The notes under the pieces are model-generated. The model saw only the letters and a program-made list of their open reading frames with translations, ran no database searches and was not told the origin of the DNA. A DNA stretch of 34,627 nt, taken from Sulfuritalea sp. GTDB lineage: Bacteria > Pseudomonadota > Gammaproteobacteria > Burkholderiales > Rhodocyclaceae. The translations under genes and the position numbers were made by a program. Location of the stretch: NCBI GenBank assembly GCA_023700805.1, contig JAMPYF010000043.1:1-34627 (forward strand). Reading direction: 5' to 3'. The first letter of the stretch is position 1. Each line of letters begins with the position of its first letter. Positions 9,134-15,506 of this stretch are shown piece after piece.

Positions 9134-9619
9134 TCAGGGCTGCGCCAGATAGGCCGCCCGGATCGCCTCGATGCGCTCCCGGTTCACCCCGAAATCCTTG
9201 CCCCCGAGCCGGCTGGCGCTGCGCAGCTCGATCGCCCCGCGCGCCGGATCGAACCAGAACTCGAGGTCGTCGGTAAATTTCAGCCAGCGCGTCGTGGCCT
9301 GCGCATACAGGTAGTCCGGCCGCTGCTCGACCACCGTGATGCCAGGCGTCGTACTCAGCGCCGCCGCCAGCGCCTGCATCGAGGCCGCCGCCGAGCCGCC
9401 GCGCAGGGGCAGCGGCTGGATCAGCGCATAGTCCCGCTGCGGATGATCCGGGTACAGCCCGGCCTGGCTCGATACGCTGTTGGGCGTCGGCGACGGCGGC
9501 TTCAGGCGGCCCTTGCTGACGCCGAGGTCCGCCGGGCGGCTGCCGCCCAACACGCCCACTTGCACCAGTACCAGCGCCAGGACGAGGATGCCGGCGAGGA
9601 TGGAGAGGGTGGTTTTCAT
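9134..9619 (-). CDS. DUF1499 family protein with N-terminal membrane anchor
   Basis: The 161-residue product starts with one hydrophobic segment (about residues 4-24), either an uncleaved signal anchor or a signal peptide, and continues into a DUF1499 domain. The family signature is seen near the end in the segment RSASRLGGKDFGVN followed by RERIEAIR. DUF1499 proteins are short, usually exported or membrane-linked, and of unknown function. ATG 9619 is chosen; a second in-frame ATG two codons upstream (9625) is equally possible. A copy of the dispersed repeat lies immediately upstream of the gene (9636-9661), where its promoter should be. Confidence 0.8.
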   Translation of the reverse strand: MKTTLSILAGILVLALVLVQVGVLGGSRPADLGVSKGRLKPPSPTPNSVSSQAGLYPDHPQRDYALIQPLPLRGGSAAASMQALAAALSTTPGITVVEQRPDYLYAQATTRWLKFTDDLEFWFDPARGAIELRSASRLGGKDFGVNRERIEAIRAAYLAQP

Positions 9620-9635
9620 GGGCATGACTCTGCTG

Positions 9636-9661
9636 CGAAAGTTGGCGCTGGCGGGACGGTG
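9636..9661 (+). repeat. Dispersed repeat, copy 3 (subfamily A), upstream of the DUF1499 gene
   Basis: It contains GAAAGTTGGCGCTGGCGGGA and continues CGGTGATATTGG. Similarity to the copies at 231 and 29871 extends into a T/A-rich end. It sits 17 bp upstream of the ATG of a minus-strand gene. Confidence 0.65.
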
Positions 9662-9683
9662 ATATTGGATTTCGGCGCAGAAG

Positions 9684-10019
9684 TCACCGGCGTTGCGCGG
9701 CCTTATCGCGCGGCGCCGGTGTGGCCTGCCGGCTTGGGGCCTGGCCATCGACATAAGCGTCGAGAAGCCGGCGAATCATGCGCTGGTATTGAGTGTGATG
9801 CTTTGTCGCCTCCGACTTGAAGAACTCGATACTCTTCTTGCTCAGAGCAAGAGTTACCTTTACGCCTTCTTCGCGGAATGCCAATTCGGCCGGCGACGGG
9901 AGAAAGTCGGCAAGCACCTGGACCTTGCCAAGGGGTTCATCGGTGTATTTGATTTTAGTTCCGGCCAACGCCTGCTTTGCAGGCATTGCCCTACTCCGAG
10001 ACTTCGTTTTCGCGCTCAT
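9684..10019 (-). CDS. BrnA-like/CopG-type antitoxin of a type II toxin-antitoxin pair
   Basis: This 111-residue basic protein ends in a ribbon-helix-helix-like region: VKVTLALSKKSIEFF followed by HHTQYQRMIRRLLDAYV. That is typical of CopG/BrnA antitoxins that bind DNA as dimers and cover the toxin with the other end. It lies directly behind and overlapping a BrnT toxin gene, the standard brnT-brnA order. Two starts are possible: ATG 10019 (overlaps brnT by 29 bp, AAGGGAAAGG upstream) and ATG 9986 (4 bp after the brnT stop, CGGAG upstream). I annotate the longer one. The C-terminus is Pro/Arg/Gln-rich and probably disordered. Confidence 0.85.
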   Translation of the reverse strand: MSAKTKSRSRAMPAKQALAGTKIKYTDEPLGKVQVLADFLPSPAELAFREEGVKVTLALSKKSIEFFKSEATKHHTQYQRMIRRLLDAYVDGQAPSRQATPAPRDKAAQRR

Positions 10020-10281
10020 AGATCGCCTTTCCCTTGCGCCAATAACCGGCGCCGATGATTCGAATAACCGAAGCGCGGTAAGTGAACCGCACCGTGAGCA
10101 CACCGCCATCAACTTCGCCGAAGCAATAGAACCGCTCTTCGGTCTGGCTGTGCGTCTCGTCTTTGGCTATCACGCGCTGTGGGTCCGCAAAGGCATATTG
10201 GGCACGGGCGAAGGAGACTCCGTGCTTTCCCTGATTCTCCGCGTCCTTGTCGGGGTCCCAATCAAAGCGAGTTTTTGCCAT
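9991..10281 (-). CDS. brnT: BrnT family ribonuclease toxin
   Basis: BrnT is a RelE-fold mRNA-cleaving toxin neutralised by BrnA. The 96-residue protein has the family opening FDWDPDKDAENQGKHGVSF, the central ADP...DETHSQTEERF block, and the C-terminal VIRIIGAGYWRKGKAIYE strand-helix carrying the basic residues. Length is as expected. The antitoxin follows with overlap, so the two are translated together. No good ribosome-binding site precedes the ATG. An inverted repeat at 10313-10330 lies in the promoter region and is a likely autoregulatory operator. GC content drops from here to about 11.2 kb, consistent with acquisition by transfer. Confidence 0.9.
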   Translation of the reverse strand: MAKTRFDWDPDKDAENQGKHGVSFARAQYAFADPQRVIAKDETHSQTEERFYCFGEVDGGVLTVRFTYRASVIRIIGAGYWRKGKAIYERENEVSE

Positions 10282-10312
10282 GGATGCAGAGTAGCACTAG
10301 CCCATATAAAAC

Positions 10313-10330
10313 GCCATACGACGATATGGC
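10313..10330. promoter_or_regulatory. Inverted repeat GCCATA-N6-TATGGC upstream of brnT
   Basis: Perfect 6-bp arms with a 6-bp spacer, centred about 40 bp upstream of the brnT ATG and next to the AT-rich TTTATAT segment that could be the -10 region. Position and symmetry fit an operator for the ribbon-helix-helix antitoxin. Confidence 0.45.
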
Positions 10331-10372
10331 AGACTCGCCGCACGGCGCCGGTGGAATGATGGGTTCGGCGCC

Positions 10373-10543
10373 TCAGCCTTCCTCGAAGTAGTCCGAATCA
10401 ATGCGCTTCACAATGCAGAATACGGAGATTGAATCGCCAGCATCGAAGTCAGCCCTTTCGTCCGACCAGCCCATCGTCGAGATCGGGTAAATCCAATTCG
10501 AGCCTGGCCCCTTATCCCTCTTAGGTTGAGCGCCAGGTAGGTT
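10373..10543 (-). other. In-frame open extension after the stop of the hypothetical membrane protein gene
   Basis: Immediately after the TGA at 10544-10546 the same frame stays open for 56 codons, to a TGA at 10373-10375. The translated tail looks protein-like, not random (it contains WIYPISTMGWSDERADFD and ends DSDYFEEG). It may be the true end of the gene cut off by a nonsense change, or the remnant of a separate gene. No independent start with a ribosome-binding site is clear. Confidence 0.3.
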
Positions 10544-11095
10544 TCATTTCTTAGCGGAAGGCTGAATGTGTGATGCAGTATTGGGGCTGTTTTCAACCTT
10601 GTATGCGCTCGGGCTGGTCGCAATTGGTGCGGTGCTTCTGATTGTGTTCTTGATTAAGGCATACAACTGGGTTTCTGAGAAAGCTATGCCACCCGCAAAT
10701 GCAGACCCGAGCAAGGTAAAGCCCCCAAGAACCAGCATAAACGGAACGTGCTCATAGAGCCATTTGACAGTAACTTTCGCTGGCGCTTCGAGTATGGGTT
10801 TCCCTTGGGTTGACAGCGTAGATGACTTGATAGGCGGCGTCTCCAATGAAAGAACAGCCTGATTCAGTATGCCGATTGCCTCATTGATTTGTTCGGCACC
10901 AGTGTAACCACTGCTGTGTTGAGCCTTGGCGACACCAACGCAGCGCTTAAAGGCGTCTTGAAATTGTGGATTAAACGAGAGCAGCGGAGATACATTGTCC
11001 GACCATCGCAAAAAGTCAACGAAGTATTGGAATGGCGATGAACCGCTGCGCTGATATTGCAGCTTCTTCAACTTGGCGATCAATTCAGCGGGCAT
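10544..11095 (-). CDS. Hypothetical protein with one transmembrane helix
   Basis: I do not recognise this 183-residue protein. The first 100 residues are soluble, with Lys/Gln-rich and aromatic segments. Around residues 118-142 there is a strong hydrophobic Gly/Ala/Leu stretch (FMLVLGGFTLLGSAFAGGIA) that should span the membrane, followed by a Ser/Pro/Ala-rich tail. The base composition is clearly less GC-rich than the neighbours, and codon use is mixed, which suggests a transferred gene. ATG 11095 is chosen over an upstream TTG (11113). It sits behind the toxin-antitoxin pair in the same accessory patch. The reading frame reopens directly after its stop (see 10373-10543). Confidence 0.55.
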   Translation of the reverse strand: MPAELIAKLKKLQYQRSGSSPFQYFVDFLRWSDNVSPLLSFNPQFQDAFKRCVGVAKAQHSSGYTGAEQINEAIGILNQAVLSLETPPIKSSTLSTQGKPILEAPAKVTVKWLYEHVPFMLVLGGFTLLGSAFAGGIAFSETQLYALIKNTIRSTAPIATSPSAYKVENSPNTASHIQPSAKK

Positions 11096-11559
11096 AGGTA
11101 TGAAACCTAACAAGTGTGGATCTGTAACAACGCGATGTCCTGCGTCATGACGGAATACTTCCTGTCAATACAAACGGAGATAAAGGCTTTGCGGTAAAGA
11201 AAGGCTTGCACATCTATGGTCCGTTCATTCGGATGAAGCGCAAAAGCTGCCGGCGAAACCGCCACCCGCTGAAACGGCTCGCGCGCGCCACGATTTCGCC
11301 GCTGCGCCAGAATACGCCGTCGTCAAATAGCCGTCCAGCATTTGGCGTCCGGCGCAGGGCGGGGTGGTTGCGGCGGCGGCCCTTGAGAGCCGCCGATGCG
11401 AGGAGCCGTGACAGGGGATTTCCGCTGGCGTTGTCCGACGACGATGCCGGCTTCATCGGCAGCGGCTAGTTTAGCCAGCGGCCTGGCGCGGCCCCGCAGT
11501 GAGGGCAGCCGCAGGCCGGCGAACCAGGGCCGGCGACGCGGCCACCCCGCCCGGCAGGC
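11096..11559. other. Gene-poor stretch between the hypothetical gene and the TetR gene
   Basis: About 460 bp with no convincing gene. Two overlapping frames of about 80 codons on opposite strands (11206-11469 and 11214-11456) are Arg-rich, lack ribosome-binding sites and resemble no family. Base composition changes here from the lower-GC accessory patch back to the GC-rich background, so this may be one boundary of the acquired segment. Confidence 0.4.
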
Positions 11560-12159
11560 TTACGTAGCGGGTTTCAGCAGCAGCGACGAAAGCTGCTTTG
11601 CGATCTGCGCGACGCTCTTGCCGCCGTCCGGCCGGTACCACTGCACGGTCCAGTTCAGCGCGCCGAGCAGGAACAGGCGCGTGACGCGGCTGTCGTCAGC
11701 GATCAGGCCGGCCTGCTTCAAATCCTTGAGCACCTTCTGCCACATGGTTTCGTAGCTGTCCTTGAGCGCCACGACTTCGGCCTGCGCCGCGGCATCGAGA
11801 TGCCGGCTTTCGTGCAGCAGCGTGGCGGCAAAGTCGCGCCCCTGCTCGCCCAGCAACTGATCCAGGTGGGCGCGCAGCATGGCCTCGAAGGTCGCACGCG
11901 GCGGCTTGCCGGAAGCGGCGGCCCGCGCCACCGCGGCGTTGATCGCGCCGATGCCTTCCAGCGCCACGGCGCGCAGCATGTCCTGCTTGGTCTTGAAGTG
12001 ATAGAAGGGCGATCCCGAACGCATATCCACGGCCCCGGCGATGTCGCGGATCGTCGTCGCCGCATAGCCCTTTTGGGCGAACAGCCGGCTGGCGGCGCGC
12101 ACGATGTCGGCGCGGCGGTTGGTCTCCTCGGCGGCGGGCGGCCTGGCTTTAGTCGCCAT
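11560..12159 (-). CDS. TetR-family transcriptional regulator of the beta-oxidation locus
   Basis: The 199-residue protein has an N-terminal helix-turn-helix: IVRAASRLFAQKGYAATTIR, then DIAGAVDMRSGSPFYHFKTK, in the usual TetR positions (about residues 17-60). The C-terminal domain is the all-helical ligand pocket. The ATG at 12159 overlaps the upstream crotonase stop by 11 bp, so it is translationally coupled to the catabolic genes. A perfect 18-bp palindrome between the two divergent acyl-CoA dehydrogenase genes (15448-15465) is its most likely operator, and an acyl-CoA the most likely inducer. The operator resembles the KstR2 box; whether the protein is a KstR2 relative is an inference that needs a phylogeny. 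Confidence 0.9.
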   Translation of the reverse strand: MATKARPPAAEETNRRADIVRAASRLFAQKGYAATTIRDIAGAVDMRSGSPFYHFKTKQDMLRAVALEGIGAINAAVARAAASGKPPRATFEAMLRAHLDQLLGEQGRDFAATLLHESRHLDAAAQAEVVALKDSYETMWQKVLKDLKQAGLIADDSRVTRLFLLGALNWTVQWYRPDGGKSVAQIAKQLSSLLLKPAT

Positions 12160-12910
12160 GGCGGCCCTCGCCCTGGCGGAAACGCTTGGCGCCGGATTGC
12201 GCATCGCCGCTGTCGAGCGAAATCCGGCCGTGACGGCATTCGTTGCGCAGCGCTTCGTTCAGCGGCAAGCCCCATTGCTCGTAGCTCGACAGGCGGTCGT
12301 GCTGCATGCAGGTCTGCGGCAAGGCGGCGATCTGCGCCGCCAGCGCTTCGGCCGCGGCGCGCGCTTCGCCATCGGCAACCAGGCGATTGGCGAGTCCGAT
12401 GGCCAGCGCCTCATCGGCGGCTACCGGCCTGCCGGTGAGGATCAAATCGAGCGCGCGTGAATGGCCGATCAGGCGCGAGAGGCGGATGGTGCCGCCGTCG
12501 ATCAGCGGCACGCCCCAGCGCCGGCAGAAGACGCCGAAGGTCGCCGATTGCTCGACCACGCGCAGGTCGCACCAGAGCGCGAGTTCCAGGCCGCCGGCCA
12601 CGGCGTGGCCCGACACCGCCGCGATCACCGGCTTGGACAGCAGCATGCGGGTGGGACCGAGCGGCGCATCGCCTTCCTCGTCGAGCCGCCATTCATCCGG
12701 GTTGGCGACGAAGGATTTCAGGTCGGCGCCGGCACAGAAGTGGCCGCCCGCGCCGCAGAGCACGGCGACCGCTGCCGTTGGATCGGCATCGAAGGCGCGG
12801 AAGGCGTCGGCCAGCGCCGTCGCGGTGGCGCGGTCGATGGCATTGCGCGCTTCGGGTCGGTCGATGATGACCGTGGTCACCGCGCCGTTTCGCTGGATGT
12901 GAATTGTCAT
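12149..12910 (-). CDS. Enoyl-CoA hydratase/isomerase family (crotonase) protein
   Basis: The 253-residue protein has the crotonase fold with the oxyanion-hole segment HFCAGADL (about residues 57-64) and the second oxyanion Gly in AVAGGLELAL, keeping the first catalytic-type Glu. The second Glu of true hydratases (QPE in crotonase) aligns with Cys in FGVFCRRWGVPLIDGGT. The enzyme may therefore be an isomerase, a thioesterase-like member or a hydratase with altered chemistry, not standard 2-enoyl-CoA hydratase. It lies between the transglutaminase-like gene (120 bp upstream, gap filled by a long inverted repeat) and the coupled TetR gene. The ATG at 12910 has almost no Shine-Dalgarno. Confidence 0.88.
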   Translation of the reverse strand: MTIHIQRNGAVTTVIIDRPEARNAIDRATATALADAFRAFDADPTAAVAVLCGAGGHFCAGADLKSFVANPDEWRLDEEGDAPLGPTRMLLSKPVIAAVSGHAVAGGLELALWCDLRVVEQSATFGVFCRRWGVPLIDGGTIRLSRLIGHSRALDLILTGRPVAADEALAIGLANRLVADGEARAAAEALAAQIAALPQTCMQHDRLSSYEQWGLPLNEALRNECRHGRISLDSGDAQSGAKRFRQGEGRHGD

Positions 12911-12927
12911 TGGGAAAAAGACGATCT

Positions 12928-13012
12928 ATCCGCAGATTACGCAGATTTCCGCAGATTCAGGCCCGGCAACTTCATGCAGTTCGATCTGCGCGAATCTGCG
13001 CAATCTGCGGAC
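12928..13012. repeat. Long inverted repeat made of CGCAGATT words
   Basis: The left arm (12928-12957) has three CGCAGATT words at 10-11 bp spacing; the right arm (12983-13012) carries their complements AATCTGCG. The arms match at nearly all positions and enclose a loop of about 25 nt. It fills the gap between the transglutaminase-like and crotonase genes and could fold as a strong RNA hairpin or DNA cruciform. There is no T tract, so it is not a standard terminator. Confidence 0.8.
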
Positions 13013-13029
13013 AAATTGGTTTTCCTGGG

Positions 13030-13740
13030 TCACGTCGGCCTCAGCACCGATTCGTGGTCGAAGTCGCCGGCCTGTCCTTCGCTGACGGCGACCAGTTGCG
13101 GGTACATGCGCAGCATGTCGGCCACCAGTTCGTCATAGGGCAGATCGTCGAACTCGCCGCGCTGCTTGACGTATTCCATGTGGCGCTGGTTGGCCGAGTT
13201 GTAGGGATGCATCTGCGAGTCGTGCTCGCCGTCGAAATCGAGCGGCTTCACGCCGAAGCGCTGGCACATCTCCAGGTTGAAGGCCGGCGTCGCCTTGACC
13301 CACTTGCCGTCGAGCAGCAGGCTGACGTAGCCGTGCCAGGCGTAGATGTCGGTGCCCATCAGGCGATCGAGCTTTTCGGTGGACAGGTGGTTCCTCACGT
13401 CGGCGAATCCCGGCCGCGCCGGGATGCCGACCGCGCGCAGGCAGGCCGCATAGAGCAAGGCCTTGGGCACGCAGTAGCCGACGCGCTTGAGCAAGGCCGT
13501 GCTGGCGCGCATCGCCTCGCGCTGCATGCTGGCGCTGTAGGGATCGTAGCGAATGCCGTCGCGCACGGCGTAGTAAAGGCTCAAAGCCTGGGTCTTCACC
13601 GTTGCCGTCCCGCGAAGCGGAGAGCCAGGCACGCAGAGCGCGCCAGCGCCAACTCTTGCGGCGACGAATTCGCGGATCGCCGGGTGCTCGTGATCGATGA
13701 ATTCGGTGGCGGCCAGCCAGGCCGGATCGATCGCCGTCAT
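13030..13740 (-). CDS. Transglutaminase-like (papain-fold) domain protein
   Basis: The 236-residue protein carries a bacterial transglutaminase-like core: the nucleophile in RVGYCVPKALLYAACLRAVG, then AWHGYVSLLLDGKWVKATPAFN with the His. The third residue, usually Asp, appears to be in ATPAFN and may be altered. Such proteins may act as proteases or amide hydrolases, and their role beside beta-oxidation genes is unknown. Its ATG overlaps the stop of the upstream acyl-CoA dehydrogenase by one base (TGATG), so the two are coupled. Near the N-terminus, ARVGAGA followed by an extra Pro/Gly/Thr segment comes from a copy of the dispersed repeat (13607-13664) with a second piece inserted in it. This sits just before the conserved YYAVRDGIRYDPY. 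Confidence 0.78.
   Translation of the reverse strand: MTAIDPAWLAATEFIDHEHPAIREFVAARVGAGALCVPGSPLRGTATVKTQALSLYYAVRDGIRYDPYSASMQREAMRASTALLKRVGYCVPKALLYAACLRAVGIPARPGFADVRNHLSTEKLDRLMGTDIYAWHGYVSLLLDGKWVKATPAFNLEMCQRFGVKPLDFDGEHDSQMHPYNSANQRHMEYVKQRGEFDDLPYDELVADMLRMYPQLVAVSEGQAGDFDHESVLRPT
13607..13664 (-). repeat. Dispersed repeat, copy 4 (subfamily B), interrupted, inside the transglutaminase-like gene
   Basis: Read on the minus strand it begins CGCAAGAGTTGGCGCTGGCG. About 30 bp of unrelated sequence then separates this from a GGGACGGCAACGG end that resembles the missing right end. It is in frame and encodes ARVGAGA at the start. The extra sequence contains a small inverted repeat around CCGCTTCGCGG. 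Confidence 0.5.
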
Positions 13741-15395
13741 CAGGCTTGACCCGGCCAGGCGCGATCGAGCAGCGCCTTGAAATCCGTCGCCGCCGGCAGC
13801 GTGCCGAACACCGTACCCCAATGGTTGGGCGTCAGGCGCGAGGCGCAGAAGGCTTCGGCCACAAAGCCCGGCGCGTGGCGCAGCAGCAGCGCGCCCTGCA
13901 TCGCCAGCGCGATGCCCTGGGTCAGTTCGCGGCCGCGCATTTCGATGTCCTGCGGATTGGCAAGGCCGTCTTTCAGCTTGGCGGCGAAGGCGTCGAAGGC
14001 GCGGTTCTTGCCCAGCGCCGGCGCGATTTCGGCGGCCAGCACTTCGACGCTCTTCGGACTGCGTCCCATGGCGCGCAGCGTGTCGAGGCACATGACGTTG
14101 CCCGAGCCTTCCCAGATGGAGTTCAAGGGGCTCTGCCGGAACAGGCGCGGCATCGGCCCTTCATCGACATAGCCGTTGCCGCCATGCACCTCCATCGCCT
14201 CGGCCACCAGCGTCGGGCAGCGCTTGCAGATCCAGAACTTGGCGACCGGCGTGAGGATGCGGCGCAGCAGGGATTCCGCTTCATCTTCCTGGGCGTCGAA
14301 GGCGCGCGCGAGGCGCATCGAGAGCGCCGTGGCGGCCTCGGTTTCCAGCGCCATATCGGCCAGCGTGTTCATCATCAGCGGCTGGTCCTTGAGCAATTTG
14401 CCGAAGGCGGAACGCAAGCCGGCGTGGTGCATGGCCTGCGACAGCGCGCCGCGCATGATGCCGGTGCTGCCGATCGCGCAGTCGAGCCGGGTATAGACGC
14501 CCATTTCGAGCACGGTCGGGATGCCGCGGCCCTCTTCGCCCACCAGCCAGCCCTGCGAGCCCCAGAACTCGGCCTCGGTGCCGGCATTCGAGCGGTCGCC
14601 GAGCTTGTCCTTGAAACGCTGGATGCGCAGCTCGTTGAGCCGTCCGTCGGGCGTCCAGCGCGGCACGAAAAAGCAGGAGAGGCCCTTGGGCGATTGCGCC
14701 GTGACCAGGAAGGCGTCGCACATCGGCGCCGAGAGAAACCACTTGTGGCCGGTGATGCGCCAGGAGCCGTCGTCCATGCGTTCGGCGCGCGTCGTGTTGG
14801 CGCGCACGTCGGAGCCGCCCTGCTTCTCGGTGAGGCCCATGCCGATCAGCACGCCCTTTTTTTCCGCCGCCGGCATGAAGCGCTTGTCGTAGTCGCGCGA
14901 AAGCAGTTTCGGCATCCAGTCGCGGGCGATCTCCGGCACATGCTTGAGCACCGGCACGGCGCCGTAGGTCATGGTGGTCGGGCACAGCGAGCCGTCCTCG
15001 ATCTCGGCGAACATCACGTAGGCGGCGGCGCGCGCGACGTGGGCGCCGGGCTTGGGATCGGCCCAGGGTCCGGTGTCGCAGCCGTGGCGCTTGAGCCAGC
15101 CCAGGCATTCGTGCCACGAGGGATGGAACTCGACCTCGTCGCGGCGGTTGCCGTAGCGGTCGAACAGCCTGAGCTGCGGGATGTTGGCGTTGGCCAGGCG
15201 GCCGTGCTCTATCCATTCCGCGCTGCCGACCTCGGCGCCGCGCGCGATCAGCCAGTCCTGCGCCCAGCCGGCGCCCTGGGTCGTCACCGCCTCCTGCAGC
15301 GGCAGGTTGTTGGCGTAGGCGTTGTAGTTTTCCAGCGTATGGGCCTGGTTCAGCACTTCATGCGTGGCGGTCATTATGGGTGGTGTAGGAATCAT
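13740..15395 (-). CDS. AidB-like acyl-CoA dehydrogenase
   Basis: The 551-residue flavoprotein is longer than classical acyl-CoA dehydrogenases and matches the AidB subfamily: MGLTEKQGGSDVRANTT and WFLSAPMCDAFLVTAQ for FAD/substrate contacts, IMRGALSQAMHHA, and the C-terminal EVHGGNGYVDEGPMPRLFRQ and SIWEGSGNVMCLD with the catalytic-type Glu. AidB-like enzymes oxidise isovaleryl- or other acyl-CoAs; the DNA-repair role of E. coli AidB should not be assumed here. ATG 15395 is preceded by CGGAGGACAGG, an excellent ribosome-binding site. It heads the minus-strand arm of the divergent locus and faces a long-chain-type dehydrogenase across the palindrome at 15448-15465. Confidence 0.92.
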   Translation of the reverse strand: MIPTPPIMTATHEVLNQAHTLENYNAYANNLPLQEAVTTQGAGWAQDWLIARGAEVGSAEWIEHGRLANANIPQLRLFDRYGNRRDEVEFHPSWHECLGWLKRHGCDTGPWADPKPGAHVARAAAYVMFAEIEDGSLCPTTMTYGAVPVLKHVPEIARDWMPKLLSRDYDKRFMPAAEKKGVLIGMGLTEKQGGSDVRANTTRAERMDDGSWRITGHKWFLSAPMCDAFLVTAQSPKGLSCFFVPRWTPDGRLNELRIQRFKDKLGDRSNAGTEAEFWGSQGWLVGEEGRGIPTVLEMGVYTRLDCAIGSTGIMRGALSQAMHHAGLRSAFGKLLKDQPLMMNTLADMALETEAATALSMRLARAFDAQEDEAESLLRRILTPVAKFWICKRCPTLVAEAMEVHGGNGYVDEGPMPRLFRQSPLNSIWEGSGNVMCLDTLRAMGRSPKSVEVLAAEIAPALGKNRAFDAFAAKLKDGLANPQDIEMRGRELTQGIALAMQGALLLRHAPGFVAEAFCASRLTPNHWGTVFGTLPAATDFKALLDRAWPGQA

Positions 15396-15443
15396 GGCCT
15401 GTCCTCCGATGCGATCCGGCCATTTTTGCCCCGGCCCCATTCC

Positions 15444-15472
15444 TTGTCAAGCAAGCGCTTGCTTGGTAGCAT
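15444..15472 (+). promoter_or_regulatory. Sigma70-like promoter for the plus-strand beta-oxidation genes
   Basis: TTGTCA (15444-15449), 17 bp, TAGCAT (15467-15472). The palindromic operator fills the spacer. Transcription would start near 15479, which rules out an upstream in-frame ATG at 15471 and supports the ATG at 15507. On the other strand TTGACA (15451-15446) could serve as the -35 element for the divergent gene, with a weak AAAAAT-like -10. Confidence 0.6.
15448..15465. promoter_or_regulatory. Perfect 18-bp palindrome, probable TetR operator (KstR2-box-like)
   Basis: CAAGCAAGCGCTTGCTTG is identical to its reverse complement. It contains AGCAAGCGCTTGCT, which fits the published KstR2 pattern AnCAAGnnCTTGnT. 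It sits between the two promoters of the divergent acyl-CoA dehydrogenase genes, where a bound repressor would shut off both. The TetR gene at 11560-12159 in the same locus is the obvious candidate regulator. Confidence 0.75.
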
Positions 15473-15506
15473 GGCTGCCCCTCTGGAGCAAGATGGAGAA
15501 GCCCTC

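Noticed and set aside
11206..11469. Short opposite-strand frames in the gap before the TetR gene
   Set aside because: Arg-rich composition, no ribosome-binding site and no recognisable motif on either strand.
13746..15506. Upstream extension of the plus-strand acyl-CoA dehydrogenase frame
   Set aside because: The frame is open far upstream but antisense to the AidB-like gene. The promoter and ribosome-binding site place the real start at 15507.
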